The notes under the pieces: model-generated | Told to the model about the DNA's origin: nothing | Seen by the model: the letters and a program-made list of their open reading frames with translations, nothing else | The model's database searches: none | Part shown: in pieces, positions 16,783 through 25,194 of the stretch | Layout of the letters: each line of letters starts with the position of its first letter | Position numbering within the stretch: position 1 is the first letter of the stretch | From: Chryseobacterium arachidis | GTDB taxonomy: Bacteria; Bacteroidota; Bacteroidia; Flavobacteriales; Weeksellaceae | Direction of reading: 5' to 3' | NCBI RefSeq assembly: GCF_900129245.1 | Contig: NZ_FQUT01000001.1 | Span: forward strand, 62,001-126,000 | DNA: 64,000 nt | Made by a program: the position numbers and the translations under genes

Positions 16783-17284
16783 GGCAGTTTAGCTGCAAGA
16801 CATTAGCATTTAAAGGCTGTTCAACTTTCCGTTCTAATTTTTGGTCATTAACGTTGATGTAAATTTCCATCGAGCCCGTTCCAACGCGAAGAGACAAAAT
16901 ATGTCCGCCATATGCATTGAATTTATCGTCCGTCGCAACACCGTGAACATGGATGGATGGGTCTTGATCATTCCAGGCAATCGAACCGGTAAGGCTGCCC
17001 ATCTCTACTTTATTAAAAGTTTTGGGATCGAATTTTTTAGCATTAAAATCATAAAATCCAAAAGTGACATCCGAAGCAAAACCGATTCCTGTAAAACTTG
17101 CAGAAGGAATTTTTTCGGATTTTGCTAAATTTTCAATGTTGGCAATCACATCATCACCTTGCCGAAGAACCATTAAATAGCCTGTCGGAGTTTTGATGTA
17201 GCGGCAGTTATCTTTTTGTTGTGCTGTTAAATTGTTCATTATCAGAATTATTAAGACGATAAAAATGTTTTTCAATACATTCAT
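16775..17284 (-). CDS. Exported PPC (DUF296) domain protein
   Basis: This protein of about 169 residues has a signal peptide (MNVLKNIFIVLIILIMNNLTAQQ) followed by one PPC/DUF296 domain: TGYLMVLRQGDDVIANIEN, ASFTGIGFASDVTFGFYD, GSIAWNDQDPSIHVHGVATD and GGHILSLRVGTGSMEIYI. The histidines in IHVHG and GGH match the metal-binding set of bacterial PPC proteins. PPC domains are best known in plant AT-hook proteins and in cytoplasmic bacterial proteins, so the export signal is notable. Homotrimer formation is expected from the family. Function unknown. Confidence 0.8.
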   Translation of the reverse strand: MNVLKNIFIVLIILIMNNLTAQQKDNCRYIKTPTGYLMVLRQGDDVIANIENLAKSEKIPSASFTGIGFASDVTFGFYDFNAKKFDPKTFNKVEMGSLTGSIAWNDQDPSIHVHGVATDDKFNAYGGHILSLRVGTGSMEIYINVNDQKLERKVEQPLNANVLQLNCQK

Positions 17285-17336
17285 AATCAATGATATTTAA
17301 ATTAAATAATGAAAATTTTGCACCAAGTTGATGATC

Positions 17337-18320
17337 CTAAATTTCTTTTAAAGAAGAATTAATAAAATTAAATTCTTCCTGAGATAAATCGAAAGACATT
17401 GCCTTGGCATTTTCAATGGCTTGCTGAGCGTTTCTTGCTCCTGCTAAAACAACTGTAATCGCTGGCTGCAAAGTAGTCCAACGTAAAACGAGTTGAGAAA
17501 GACTCACTCCTTTTTCCTGAGCAATCGGTTCAATTTTATCTAAAAAATTTTTTACTTTATTTAAATCAAACTGCGAAAAATATCCGTTTCTGTGATCATT
17601 TTCTTTGAGTTTATTATCTTTAAAATATTTTCCGGTCAATAATCCTCTTTCCATCGGACTGTATACGATAATTCCTGAATTATTTTCCAAAGAATAAGGA
17701 ACCAGATCATTTTCAATCGCACGGTTCAGCATACTGTATGAAACCTGATTGCTCGATAGTTTTACCGTTTTATTCGCTTCTTCCATTTGTTGAACAGAAT
17801 AATTGCTCACACCTGCTGTTCTTATTTTTCCCTGTTTAATCAACAATTCCAAAGCTTCCATCGTTTCATTGATTGGCGTTGTGGAATCCGGCCAGTGCAA
17901 TTGCAAAAGATCGATATAATCTGTTCCCAATCTTTTTAAGCTTTCCTCGACTTCCTTGATGATATTTTCCTTGGAAGCAAATTTATAAACCGGAATTTTT
18001 TTACCATTTTCCTCTGCATCAAAGAAAAATTCTCCTTTCCCGTCATTACTTCCGTCCCAAACCAGCCCAAATTTTGTCAGCAGCTGAATTTTCGAGCGGT
18101 CCTTTCCTTTAATGGCTTCTCCGATCATTTCTTCACTCAATCCGAACCCGTAAAATGGTGCGGTATCAATGGATGTTACCCCGTGATCCAAAGATGCGTG
18201 AATTGAATTGACAGAATCCTGTTTTTCATTTCCGCCCCACATATTTCCACCGATGGCAAAGGCTCCGTGAGTAATCACTGAAAGTTCCAGATCGGTGTTT
18301 CCTAATTTTCTATATTCCAT
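17337..18320 (-). CDS. Aldo/keto reductase
   Basis: This 327-residue NADPH-dependent oxidoreductase has a TIM-barrel AKR fold. The catalytic tetrad is visible: Asp52 and Tyr58 in IDTAPFYG, Lys83 in LLTKFGL and His142 in LLQLHWPD. The C-terminal cofactor segment reads ITVVLAGARNAQQAIENAKA. It resembles the YajO/general stress AKR branch more than the xylose reductase branch. Substrate unknown. It is in a run of leftward redox-related genes with no tight operon spacing. Confidence 0.9.
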   Translation of the reverse strand: MEYRKLGNTDLELSVITHGAFAIGGNMWGGNEKQDSVNSIHASLDHGVTSIDTAPFYGFGLSEEMIGEAIKGKDRSKIQLLTKFGLVWDGSNDGKGEFFFDAEENGKKIPVYKFASKENIIKEVEESLKRLGTDYIDLLQLHWPDSTTPINETMEALELLIKQGKIRTAGVSNYSVQQMEEANKTVKLSSNQVSYSMLNRAIENDLVPYSLENNSGIIVYSPMERGLLTGKYFKDNKLKENDHRNGYFSQFDLNKVKNFLDKIEPIAQEKGVSLSQLVLRWTTLQPAITVVLAGARNAQQAIENAKAMSFDLSQEEFNFINSSLKEI

Positions 18321-18333
18321 TTTGTTTTAATTT

Positions 18334-18510
18334 ATTTAACCATAAAAGTCACAAAAAGTTTAATTTTTTAAGCTTACACTATGAAAAACATAAGATCACA
18401 TAAGAAGAAATTCAAAGATTTTTAGAAAACTTTATGCTCTAGTCAAAAGAATAATTTTAACTTTTTATGATTGAATTATGAGTGTCTTTTGTGACTTTTG
18501 TGGTTGAAAA
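18334..18510. repeat. Palindromic intergenic element, ACCATAAAAGTCACAAAAAG arms
   Basis: The left arm at about 18334-18358 pairs with CTTTTGTGACTTTTGTGGTT (from 18486). The interior at 18394-18423 is shared with the element upstream of hppD (6795-6821), showing that the elements are mosaics. It fills the gap between the aldo/keto reductase and DJ-1 family genes. Confidence 0.65.
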
Positions 18511-18512
18511 TT

Positions 18513-19265
18513 TTATTTGTTCAATTCTTTTAAAATAGCCTCACCAACACTTTTTGCCGATTGAGGATTTTGTCCGGTGATCACTCTTTGGTCACTCACG
18601 ACATGATTCTGCCAAAGCCCCGATTTTTCAAATTTTGCCCCTCTTTCTTTCAGTTTATCTTCCAGAAGGAAAGGAACAACCTTCGTTAATTTCACTTCAG
18701 CTTCCTCTTCATTGGTAAAGGCATTGATTTTTTTACCGTCTACCAAATATTTACCGTTATTCAGTTTAATATTCACCAAACCTGCCGGACCGTGACAAAC
18801 TCCGGCAACAATTCCTCCGTTTTCGTAAATTTTTGAAGCAATGGTTGATAGTTGTGTATTGTCTGCAAAATCCCACATCGCACCATGACCTCCGGCATAA
18901 AATATAGTAGAGTAGTCATTTGGATTAACTTCTGAAGGTTTTAAAGAATGATCGATTTTATTTTTATATTCTTTATTTTCCCAGAATTCTTTGTTGACAG
19001 GATCTTTCAAATCAAAACCGTCAACAGGTGGAGTTCCGCCTTTCGGGCTTACAAAATCGATTTCGTAGCCTGCTTTGTGAAGAACTTCCCAGGGATGCGA
19101 AACCTCGCCAAGATAATATCCTGTTTCCTCGCCGGTGTCACCTTTTTTGTCATGGCTCGTCACGACGAATAAAATTTTCTTGTTCATATTTTTAGATTTT
19201 TTGGTTTGTGCCTGAATAAATCCTATCGTGAAGATTGTCAGTAATAAAAATGCTATTTTTTTCAT
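18513..19265 (-). CDS. DJ-1/PfpI (type 1 glutamine amidotransferase-like) protein, exported
   Basis: From ATG 19265 the 250-residue protein has a signal peptide (MKKIAFLLLTIFTIGFIQAQ) and a DJ-1/PfpI domain of the Hsp31/glyoxalase III kind: TGYYLGEVSHPWEVL with a conserved Glu, IFYAGGHGAMWDF, and the nucleophile elbow AGVCHGP (Cys157-His158). Family members detoxify glyoxals or act as holding chaperones. An internal ATG at 19187 (MNKKILFVVTSHD) would give the usual cytoplasmic length, so both forms are possible. It lies among redox genes, which suits carbonyl stress, but no substrate can be assigned. Confidence 0.85.
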   Translation of the reverse strand: MKKIAFLLLTIFTIGFIQAQTKKSKNMNKKILFVVTSHDKKGDTGEETGYYLGEVSHPWEVLHKAGYEIDFVSPKGGTPPVDGFDLKDPVNKEFWENKEYKNKIDHSLKPSEVNPNDYSTIFYAGGHGAMWDFADNTQLSTIASKIYENGGIVAGVCHGPAGLVNIKLNNGKYLVDGKKINAFTNEEEAEVKLTKVVPFLLEDKLKERGAKFEKSGLWQNHVVSDQRVITGQNPQSAKSVGEAILKELNK

Positions 19266-19280
19266 ATTTAATAATTTTCT

Positions 19281-19403
19281 AACCATTAAGGTTTATTTAA
19301 GGAATTTAGAGTATTAAGAATTAGCGATGCTTTAAGTGGTATGCCTAAAAGAATCTATTGATTTTTCTTAATATATCTTAACTTCTTAATTTTCTTAATG
19401 GTT
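19281..19403. repeat. Imperfect inverted repeat, AACCATTAAG arms
   Basis: AACCATTAAG (19281-19290) and CTTAATGGTT (19394-19403) are exact reverse complements. Repeated TTAAG/CTTAA steps inside extend the pairing imperfectly. It occupies the gap between the DJ-1 family gene and the monooxygenase gene. Confidence 0.55.
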
Positions 19404-19408
19404 TAATG

Positions 19409-19696
19409 TTAAATAATTTCAGTTAAATAAATCTGCGGTTTTTCCTGTAGTTTTTCATCAATCAAAGCTCCGAAAGCCTGAATGTAAGGCTGTTGATTGT
19501 GTTGCTCCAAACCATCTTTGCTTTTCCAGATTTCATAGAAAACAAATTGATTTTTATCTTCAATGCCCTGGTGAAGCGTGTATAATTCGTTGGCTTCTTC
19601 CTTCACGGTTTCTTTTACCATATTTTGAAGAACTTCCAAAACTTCTGTTCTGTGCTCTTCTTTTGCTTTGATAATGGCTGTTAAATAAATTTTCAT
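19409..19696 (-). CDS. Antibiotic biosynthesis monooxygenase (YgiN-like quinol monooxygenase)
   Basis: This 95-residue ABM-fold (ferredoxin-like dimeric) protein has YLTAIIKAKEEHRTEVLEVLQ, the central LHQGIEDKNQFVFYEIWKS and a C-terminal AFGALIDEKLQEKPQIYL. It overlaps the end of the mdaB-like gene by one base (TAATG). The same order, mdaB then ygiN, is known in Escherichia coli, where YgiN acts on menadiol. A quinone/quinol redox pair is therefore likely here. Confidence 0.85.
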   Translation of the reverse strand: MKIYLTAIIKAKEEHRTEVLEVLQNMVKETVKEEANELYTLHQGIEDKNQFVFYEIWKSKDGLEQHNQQPYIQAFGALIDEKLQEKPQIYLTEII

Positions 19697-20310
19697 TAGA
19701 CTAATTGTGGTTTTAATTCTTTTTCAAAAACATTTGTTAAATGTTCTCTGTATAATTTCATATCCCGTTCAATATTGGCGTTTTTCTCTACATCATGAAA
19801 GTGGAAACTTTCCATTTTTTCTAATGAGACGAAGGCATTCATTCTGTGAAAACCAAATAGTGGTCCGTTATCCACACTTGTTTCGTTGAAGAATTCTCCT
19901 GGAAGCGTGAAAGCCGTTTCAGGAGCGTTCCAGCTTGTAGTCAACATATATTTTCTGCCTTTCAGCATTCCTCCTGTTCCGTAATTGATTTTAGGATTTT
20001 CCGCAGTTCTGCCGTCACTCATATAAATTCCTTTGGCATGACCGGCGGTGAAAACTTCATCAATATATTTTTTCAATCCGTTTGGTAATTGAAACCACCA
20101 GATTGGAGTGTGATAAATAATGTAATCTGCCCAAACAAACTTCTGAACTTCTTCGTGTCTGTCATAGGTGTCGCTTACGTTGGTAATTTTTACCTCTACA
20201 TTTTCGAAGCTTTTCAAGACTTCCAATGTATTTTCTGCAATTGTCTGATTATACTTTCCTCCGGAATGTCCGAAATTTTGTCCGCCGTTGATGATTAATA
20301 CTTTTTTCAT
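19696..20310 (-). CDS. mdaB: NAD(P)H:quinone oxidoreductase, MdaB-like flavodoxin-fold protein
   Basis: This 204-residue protein begins KKVLIINGGQNFGHSGGKYN, the FAD/FMN-binding start of the flavodoxin-like NQO family. It contains YIIYHTPIWWFQLPNGLKKY and MLTTSWNAPETAFTLPGEFF, typical of MdaB. Two-electron reduction of quinones with NADPH is the expected reaction. It forms an overlapping pair with the YgiN-like monooxygenase. A TAACTTTG promoter element lies 28 bases upstream. The oppositely oriented LysR regulator further right is a possible controller but is not adjacent. Confidence 0.88.
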   Translation of the reverse strand: MKKVLIINGGQNFGHSGGKYNQTIAENTLEVLKSFENVEVKITNVSDTYDRHEEVQKFVWADYIIYHTPIWWFQLPNGLKKYIDEVFTAGHAKGIYMSDGRTAENPKINYGTGGMLKGRKYMLTTSWNAPETAFTLPGEFFNETSVDNGPLFGFHRMNAFVSLEKMESFHFHDVEKNANIERDMKLYREHLTNVFEKELKPQLV

Positions 20311-20337
20311 TGTTGTATGATGTTAAATTTTACGATG

Positions 20338-20345
20338 CAAAGTTA
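20338..20345 (-). promoter_or_regulatory. Candidate -7 element TAACTTTG for mdaB
   Basis: This is a perfect TAnnTTTG followed by C on the minus strand, 27 bases from the ATG. Confidence 0.5.
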
Positions 20346-20427
20346 TAACCGTAGATTGTATAATAAAAATAATATGAATTATAGTTAGTTATCAGAATAG
20401 TGATAATTAAATTTTATTAAATAGAAA

Positions 20428-20453
20428 AAGCTGTCTCATAATTGAAACAGCTT
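20428..20453. terminator. Isolated terminator-like hairpin
   Basis: AAGCTGTCTCA and TGAAACAGCTT form an 11-bp stem with one mismatch and loop TAAT. T-rich sequence lies on both sides. No gene ends within 200 bases, so it may be a relic. Its TCTC/GAGA style resembles the hairpin at 42968. Confidence 0.5.
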
Positions 20454-20664
20454 GTAGATTTTCTTTTATTAAATCCGTTGTCCATTTTGATTTGTTTTTC
20501 GTCAATTTGAGTAGATTATTGAAAAAAATCGTATCGAAAGTTTTTAATTTTGAAGATCAATTTGTTCTTAATACATTTTTTCTTCACCTTGTTACGAAAA
20601 AACACTAAAACTGACGGATCTAATAACAAAATTTCGCAAAATGTACAACGGGTGTTATTAAATA

Positions 20665-21447
20665 TTATTTTACATCTTTCGAAGCTTTGATGATAACATC
20701 AGCAACCTCCTGCGGATGGGAAATAAAGACTGCATGACTTCCTTTGATCTCAGTGATTTTAGCGTTTCCTTTTTTATACATTTTACGCTGGATAGAAGGT
20801 AATATCGCTTCGTCCTGAGTGGCTACAATTCCGTAGGACGGCTTTGTTTTCCAAGGAGCTTTGGTTACTTTTGCATCCAATGCTGCTGCTGCGAAACGGC
20901 CTTGCGAAGCATACATGAAATCTGTCTGTTCTTTCGGAAGATCTGCAGCAAATCCATCATGAAATTTATCTTTGTCATAATAAAGAATTCCTTTTTCGTC
21001 GGCGGGTAAAATCCCGTTTTTAGGAGAACCGGGTTCTGTTTTTGCCCAATCCAGTGCAGATTCTCCTTTGTCTAACTGGAATGCGGCTACATAAATCAGT
21101 GCTGCAACATTGGGGTGATCCCCGGCTTCGGTAATAACACTGCCGCCGTAGGAATGTCCAACTAATAAGGTTGGCCCATCTTGTCTGTCGAGTGCAGCTT
21201 TTGTCGCATCCACATCATCTGCTAAAGAACTTAGAGGATTTTGAACAACCGTAACATTGTATCCTTTTTTATTCAGAATATCATAGATTCCTCTATAACC
21301 GGATCCGTCTACGAAAGCACCATGTACCAATACTACATTTTTGATTACTTTTTGTGATTGCGCAGAAACATTTGAAACGGTTATTGCTAAAATAAATAAT
21401 ATGGATAAAATTGATCCAAGCGATTTTAAAACTGATGATTTTTTCAT
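20665..21447 (-). CDS. Exported alpha/beta hydrolase
   Basis: This 260-residue protein has a signal peptide (to about SNVSAQ, residue 30), then VVLVHGAFVDGSGYRG (oxyanion region), nucleophile elbow VGHSYGGS (Ser99), an acid near ATQDEAI and the catalytic His in IKGSHAVFISHP. It belongs to the EstC/salicylate-esterase-like hydrolases that act on small esters. It is divergent from a LysR regulator 293 bases away, a typical regulator-target arrangement. A TATCTTTG promoter element is 40 bases upstream. Confidence 0.85.
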   Translation of the reverse strand: MKKSSVLKSLGSILSILFILAITVSNVSAQSQKVIKNVVLVHGAFVDGSGYRGIYDILNKKGYNVTVVQNPLSSLADDVDATKAALDRQDGPTLLVGHSYGGSVITEAGDHPNVAALIYVAAFQLDKGESALDWAKTEPGSPKNGILPADEKGILYYDKDKFHDGFAADLPKEQTDFMYASQGRFAAAALDAKVTKAPWKTKPSYGIVATQDEAILPSIQRKMYKKGNAKITEIKGSHAVFISHPQEVADVIIKASKDVK

Positions 21448-21486
21448 TATGTTGAATTTAAGATTGTTATTGTTAAAATTCTATGG

Positions 21487-21494
21487 CAAAGATA
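21487..21494 (-). promoter_or_regulatory. Candidate -7 element TATCTTTG for the exported hydrolase
   Basis: This is a perfect TAnnTTTG on the minus strand in the divergent intergenic region. Confidence 0.45.
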
Positions 21495-21622
21495 TAGAGG
21501 TCAGTGTTTTGAAAAAATACATAAAAGTTCGTATTTATTGTACTTTTTTCCTTTCTGTATTTTTTTGAAACATGTAACACGTGACTTAATATTTTTTAAT
21601 TATTATAATGATGATTATTTTA

Positions 21623-21630
21623 TAATTTTG
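21623..21630 (+). promoter_or_regulatory. Candidate -7 element TAATTTTG for the LysR gene
   Basis: This is a perfect TAnnTTTG about 110 bases before the LysR ATG at 21741. Confidence 0.4.
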
Positions 21631-21740
21631 CATTAGAAATATAATGAATGAGCGATGAATTTTCTGCAAATTAAAACAGAAGCTTTAATGCAAATTCGCT
21701 CCGGAACAATTTGACAATTTATAATTCACAAATTAACATC

Positions 21741-22658
21741 ATGGTAAATCTTGAATGGTACAGAACTTTTAAAGCTATTTATAAAACCGGAACGTTGACC
21801 GGAGCTGCAGATTCACTGTTTATTTCCCAGCCGGGAGTGAGTCTTCATTTAAGTTCTTTGGAAGCGTACGTAGGATATAAATTATTCGACAGAACCGGAA
21901 GGAAAATGATTCCGACGGAAAGAGGAAAAGTGTTGTTCAATGCGGTTTCTGAACCGTTGACAAAACTGGAAGATGTTGAAAAGAACTTCCAAAAATCTAC
22001 AGAAAAACACACACCGACAATAAGTGTGGGAATGTGTTTTGAGACGTTTCAGACGACTTTGGAACAGTATGTTTCGACCTTGCCTTTTAATTTGATTATT
22101 AGTTTCGGTGAATATCCTGAAATGCTGGATCAGTTGGATAAAGGGATTTTAGATTTAATTATTACCCCTAAAAAAGGGACTTCGCCTAATATTTTACATG
22201 AACCGTTTTCTTCAGAGCAGATTATTTTAGTCGGGGGTAAAAATGTAGACACCGAAAGCTTCAATGAAGTAGTGGCCACAAAAGGTCTGGAGCATGTGGA
22301 AGAATGGCTGAAACAGGAAAAATGGTACGGTACAACGGGAGATATGGAGCATCTTTTCCAGTTTTGGATCCTGAATTTTGGGCATAAGCCGAATTTCCGT
22401 CCGAATTATATCGTTCCGAATTTAAATTCAATCATCCGATGTCTGAAAGGGGGTACAGGATTGGCTGTTGTTCCGGATTTTTTATGCAAAAATGAAATTG
22501 AAAGCGGCGAGGTAAAACTGATTTGGCAAGGTGAGAAAAAGTTAGAAAATACATTATATTTCGGATTCAGAAAGAAGACCAATTATGCTGAAGAAATTGA
22601 TCATATCAAAAGTTTATTCAGAAAAGTGATGAGTAAGGATGAGACTTTGATGGTTTAA
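21741..22658 (+). CDS. LysR family transcriptional regulator
   Basis: The start at 21741 (MVNLEWYRTFKAIYKTG) places the winged helix-turn-helix at residues 1-60, with TGAADSLFISQPGVSLHLSS as the recognition region, followed by an effector-binding domain (ISVGMCFETFQTTL, ILDLIITPKKG and GGTGLAVVPDFLC). It is 305 residues, normal for the family. It is divergent from the exported hydrolase gene. LysR proteins usually regulate the divergent neighbour and themselves. Effector unknown. Confidence 0.9.
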   Translation: MVNLEWYRTFKAIYKTGTLTGAADSLFISQPGVSLHLSSLEAYVGYKLFDRTGRKMIPTERGKVLFNAVSEPLTKLEDVEKNFQKSTEKHTPTISVGMCFETFQTTLEQYVSTLPFNLIISFGEYPEMLDQLDKGILDLIITPKKGTSPNILHEPFSSEQIILVGGKNVDTESFNEVVATKGLEHVEEWLKQEKWYGTTGDMEHLFQFWILNFGHKPNFRPNYIVPNLNSIIRCLKGGTGLAVVPDFLCKNEIESGEVKLIWQGEKKLENTLYFGFRKKTNYAEEIDHIKSLFRKVMSKDETLMV

Positions 22659-22727
22659 TTTTTTCTTTTTTACCCCACAGATTTTACTGATTTACACAGA
22701 TGTTGTGTGCAAGTTGGAGATCTTAAC

Positions 22728-22818
22728 TGTCATTCTGACACAGCCTGGAGGGATGCGAACGGAGTTCAAAGAAGCTCAAATTACTTTTAGAGATTCTTTA
22801 TTTCATTCAGAATGGCAA
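22728..22818. repeat. Imperfect inverted repeat, TGTCATTCTGA-type
   Basis: CTGTCATTCTGACA (from 22728) and TTCAGAATGGCA (to 22817) are near reverse complements enclosing GGAGGGATGCGAACGGAG. It is the same family as 556-626, located between the LysR and GNAT genes. Confidence 0.6.
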
Positions 22819-22850
22819 TCTTTTAGTTTAGTAAAAAACGTTTATATTGA

Positions 22851-23285
22851 TTATAGACTCATGTGAATAATGGGATAATCTTTTCCGGAGCCATCTTTTT
22901 CGGATCTTCCGATTTGTTTGAAACCAAATTTTTCATAAAACCCGATAGCCTGTAAATTTTGTTCATTCACATCAACTTTTGTTAAATTGGTTTTTTCCTT
23001 CATGAAGTGATATAATTCTTTGCCAAGACCTTTTCCACGCGCATCATTATGAATGAAAAGCATTTCCAGATTTCCTTCCGCAACGGATGCAAAACCTTTC
23101 GGGTTTTCATTTTCAGTAATTAAATAAACTTCAAGATTGGGCAAATAATCTCTTGGAATTGCTTCTTTAAAATAATTAAAATCTTCTTCGGCTAAGAAAT
23201 CGTGAGTTGCTTTCACTGCAGATTCCCAAATTTCCATAATTCTTGGATAATCCTCTGATGTGGCGAGTCTAATTGAGTGCGACAT
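22851..23285 (-). CDS. GNAT family N-acetyltransferase (YjaB-like)
   Basis: This 144-residue protein has a GNAT fold: RLATSEDYPRIMEIWESAVK, THDFLAEEDF, the acetyl-CoA-binding loop LFIHNDARGKGLGKEL (R/QxxGxG/A type) and a C-terminal VDVNEQNLQAIGFYEKFGFK followed by IGRSEKDGSGKDYPIIHM. The NEQNxQAxGFY...GRSE..G..YP pattern matches E. coli YjaB. The acetyl acceptor is unknown. Confidence 0.88.
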   Translation of the reverse strand: MSHSIRLATSEDYPRIMEIWESAVKATHDFLAEEDFNYFKEAIPRDYLPNLEVYLITENENPKGFASVAEGNLEMLFIHNDARGKGLGKELYHFMKEKTNLTKVDVNEQNLQAIGFYEKFGFKQIGRSEKDGSGKDYPIIHMSL

Positions 23286-23345
23286 TATCTTTAAAATTTT
23301 TATAAAAGTAAGAAATAAGAATAAACTTTAGAAATAATGAATAGC

Positions 23346-23374
23346 AAACCCGCACAAGAAATGCGGGTTTTATT
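23346..23374. terminator. Terminator-like hairpin between GNAT and T9SS repeat genes
   Basis: AAACCCGCA (23346-23354) and TGCGGGTTT (23362-23370) form a perfect stem with a 7-base loop. It is 28 bases beyond the stop of the leftward T9SS protein gene, although the better T run is on the plus strand. Confidence 0.65.
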
Positions 23375-23397
23375 GTAAATGGAATTGTAATATAAAA

Positions 23398-24993
23398 CTA
23401 TTCTTTAATGAATTTTTTGCTTATATTTTCTTTACCTCCAGTTAGGTTTAAGAAATAAATTCCTTTTTCAAGGTTGCTGGTATTTATTTTTGTAGTTAAT
23501 CCGTCCAATTTCTGAGTATGAATTGTTCTTCCTAAAACATCAGTAATTGTAATCTTCATAGTCGGCGTAAAATAATCAAGTCTTACATTAAGACTTTCTT
23601 TTGCGGGATTTGGGAAGATATTAAACTTTATATCTTCTGTTACTTCACTGGTTGCAAGTATATTATCAGGAGCCAGTTTTACAATCCAAACATCATCGCT
23701 TCCATGATTTCCTGTTACATCGCCATTGTTTGAATTTGAACTTCCTGCAATAACGTAACCACCGTCTGCTGTTTGAATAACAGAATTAGCGCTTTCACTT
23801 CCTGAGCCTCCTAAACATTTTTGCCATAAAAGATTTCCTGTAGCGCTTAATTTTACAGCCCAATAATCGTAAGAAAGAGGGGCTTCTCCACCACCTGTAT
23901 TTGAAGGGGAATGATAACCTACGACCTGACCGTCGTTTGAAGTTGTATGTCCTACAGCCAAATATCCACCATCGGTAGTTTGAATTATAGAATATGCTTC
24001 ATCTACTTTAGTTCCTCCTAAAGCTTTTTGCCACTGAATATTTCCGTCAGAATTTAATTTTACAATCCATGCATCTGTTCCGTCGTGATTTCCTGTTACG
24101 TCTCCATCATTAGAAAAAGCATGACCTGCTACAATATATCCTCCATCAGAAGTTTTTACAATAGACCTCGCTAAATCTTGATGTGATCCTCCTAAAGATT
24201 TTTTCCAATAAATAACGCCACCGTCAGTATTTAATTTCAATATCCAATAATCTTTTCCCCCGTGGTTTCCGGTTACATCACCATTGTTATTTTCGGCATA
24301 TCCTGCTACTACATATCCACCATCGTTGGTTTGAGTAATAGAAGTGGCTCTGTCGTCTCCTGTTCCTCCTAAATTTTTTTTCCACTGAACATTTCCATCG
24401 GCATTTACTTTCACGATCCAATAATCTACATAGCCGTTATTTCCCGGAACATCTCCATTGTTTGAAGAAGAGTTTCCTGCAAAGATATACCCGCCGTCTG
24501 TTGTTGGGATTATTTCATTAATGACGTCATAATTTGTCCCACCAAAAGTTTTTTTCCAATAAATAACTCCTGCATCAGAATTTAATTTTAAAATCCAGCC
24601 ATCTGTAAGCCCATGATTTCCTGACACATCTCCATTGTTTGAATCAGTAGTTCCGGCAACCACATAATCACCATCACCCGTCTGAATGGCAGAACTTGCA
24701 TAATCGTTTCCTGTTCCTCCCAAAGATTTTTGCCATTGAAGATTTCCTGTTGAACTTAATTTTAAAAGCCAGTAATCAAAACTTCCGTGATTTCCGGTTA
24801 CATTACCATTATTTGAATTAGAACTTCCGGCGATCATAAAACCACCATCTGAAGTTTGAATGATAGAGCTCGCGGATTCATCTCCTGTTCCTCCTAAAGA
24901 TTTTTGCCATTCTATGGCTGGAGCTTGTGCGATAATAGCGTTTGAACACAGAATACCTATAAAAGGCAGCATTTTCTTGTAATTTAATTTCAT
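23398..24993 (-). CDS. T9SS-sorted protein with seven tandem repeats
   Basis: This 531-residue protein has a signal peptide (to about IIAQ) and then seven repeats of about 60 residues. Each contains GGTGDxxASSIIQTxDGGYxVAG, SNSNNGDVTGNHG, and D(Y/A)WIxKLNSDGNxxWxK. The repeats resemble a beta-propeller type common in Flavobacteriia surface proteins. The last 80 residues (FNIFPNPAKESLNV, ITDVLGRTIHTQKLDG, LEKGIYFLNLTGG, KKFIKE) are a type A T9SS sorting domain, so the protein should cross the outer membrane by T9SS and be surface-attached or released. Ligand unknown. Confidence 0.9.
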   Translation of the reverse strand: MKLNYKKMLPFIGILCSNAIIAQAPAIEWQKSLGGTGDESASSIIQTSDGGFMIAGSSNSNNGNVTGNHGSFDYWLLKLSSTGNLQWQKSLGGTGNDYASSAIQTGDGDYVVAGTTDSNNGDVSGNHGLTDGWILKLNSDAGVIYWKKTFGGTNYDVINEIIPTTDGGYIFAGNSSSNNGDVPGNNGYVDYWIVKVNADGNVQWKKNLGGTGDDRATSITQTNDGGYVVAGYAENNNGDVTGNHGGKDYWILKLNTDGGVIYWKKSLGGSHQDLARSIVKTSDGGYIVAGHAFSNDGDVTGNHDGTDAWIVKLNSDGNIQWQKALGGTKVDEAYSIIQTTDGGYLAVGHTTSNDGQVVGYHSPSNTGGGEAPLSYDYWAVKLSATGNLLWQKCLGGSGSESANSVIQTADGGYVIAGSSNSNNGDVTGNHGSDDVWIVKLAPDNILATSEVTEDIKFNIFPNPAKESLNVRLDYFTPTMKITITDVLGRTIHTQKLDGLTTKINTSNLEKGIYFLNLTGGKENISKKFIKE

Positions 24994-25194
24994 GGTTTTT
25001 TATTGAATTAGAGGCGCAAATATATAATTTATAAATGAAAAACCCTTTATTATTTATGTAATAGCAACAATTATAAAAAAGTAAAATATGTAATTAAAAA
25101 TAAAATCTTAAGTAAAATTGGTAAGCAAGAATTTCAAAATTTTATCGGAAATTTGTCTTACTTTAAATTAAAAAATAAACAAAATATTATTGAT

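Larger units (their letters stand above)
20311..20664. other. 354-base gene-free region upstream of mdaB
   Basis: It contains the mdaB promoter element and an isolated hairpin at 20428-20453. The rest is AT-rich with no credible frame on either strand. Confidence 0.6.

Noticed and set aside
23660..24940. Near-identical spaced segments resembling a CRISPR or satellite
   Set aside because: They encode in-frame protein repeats of about 60 residues.
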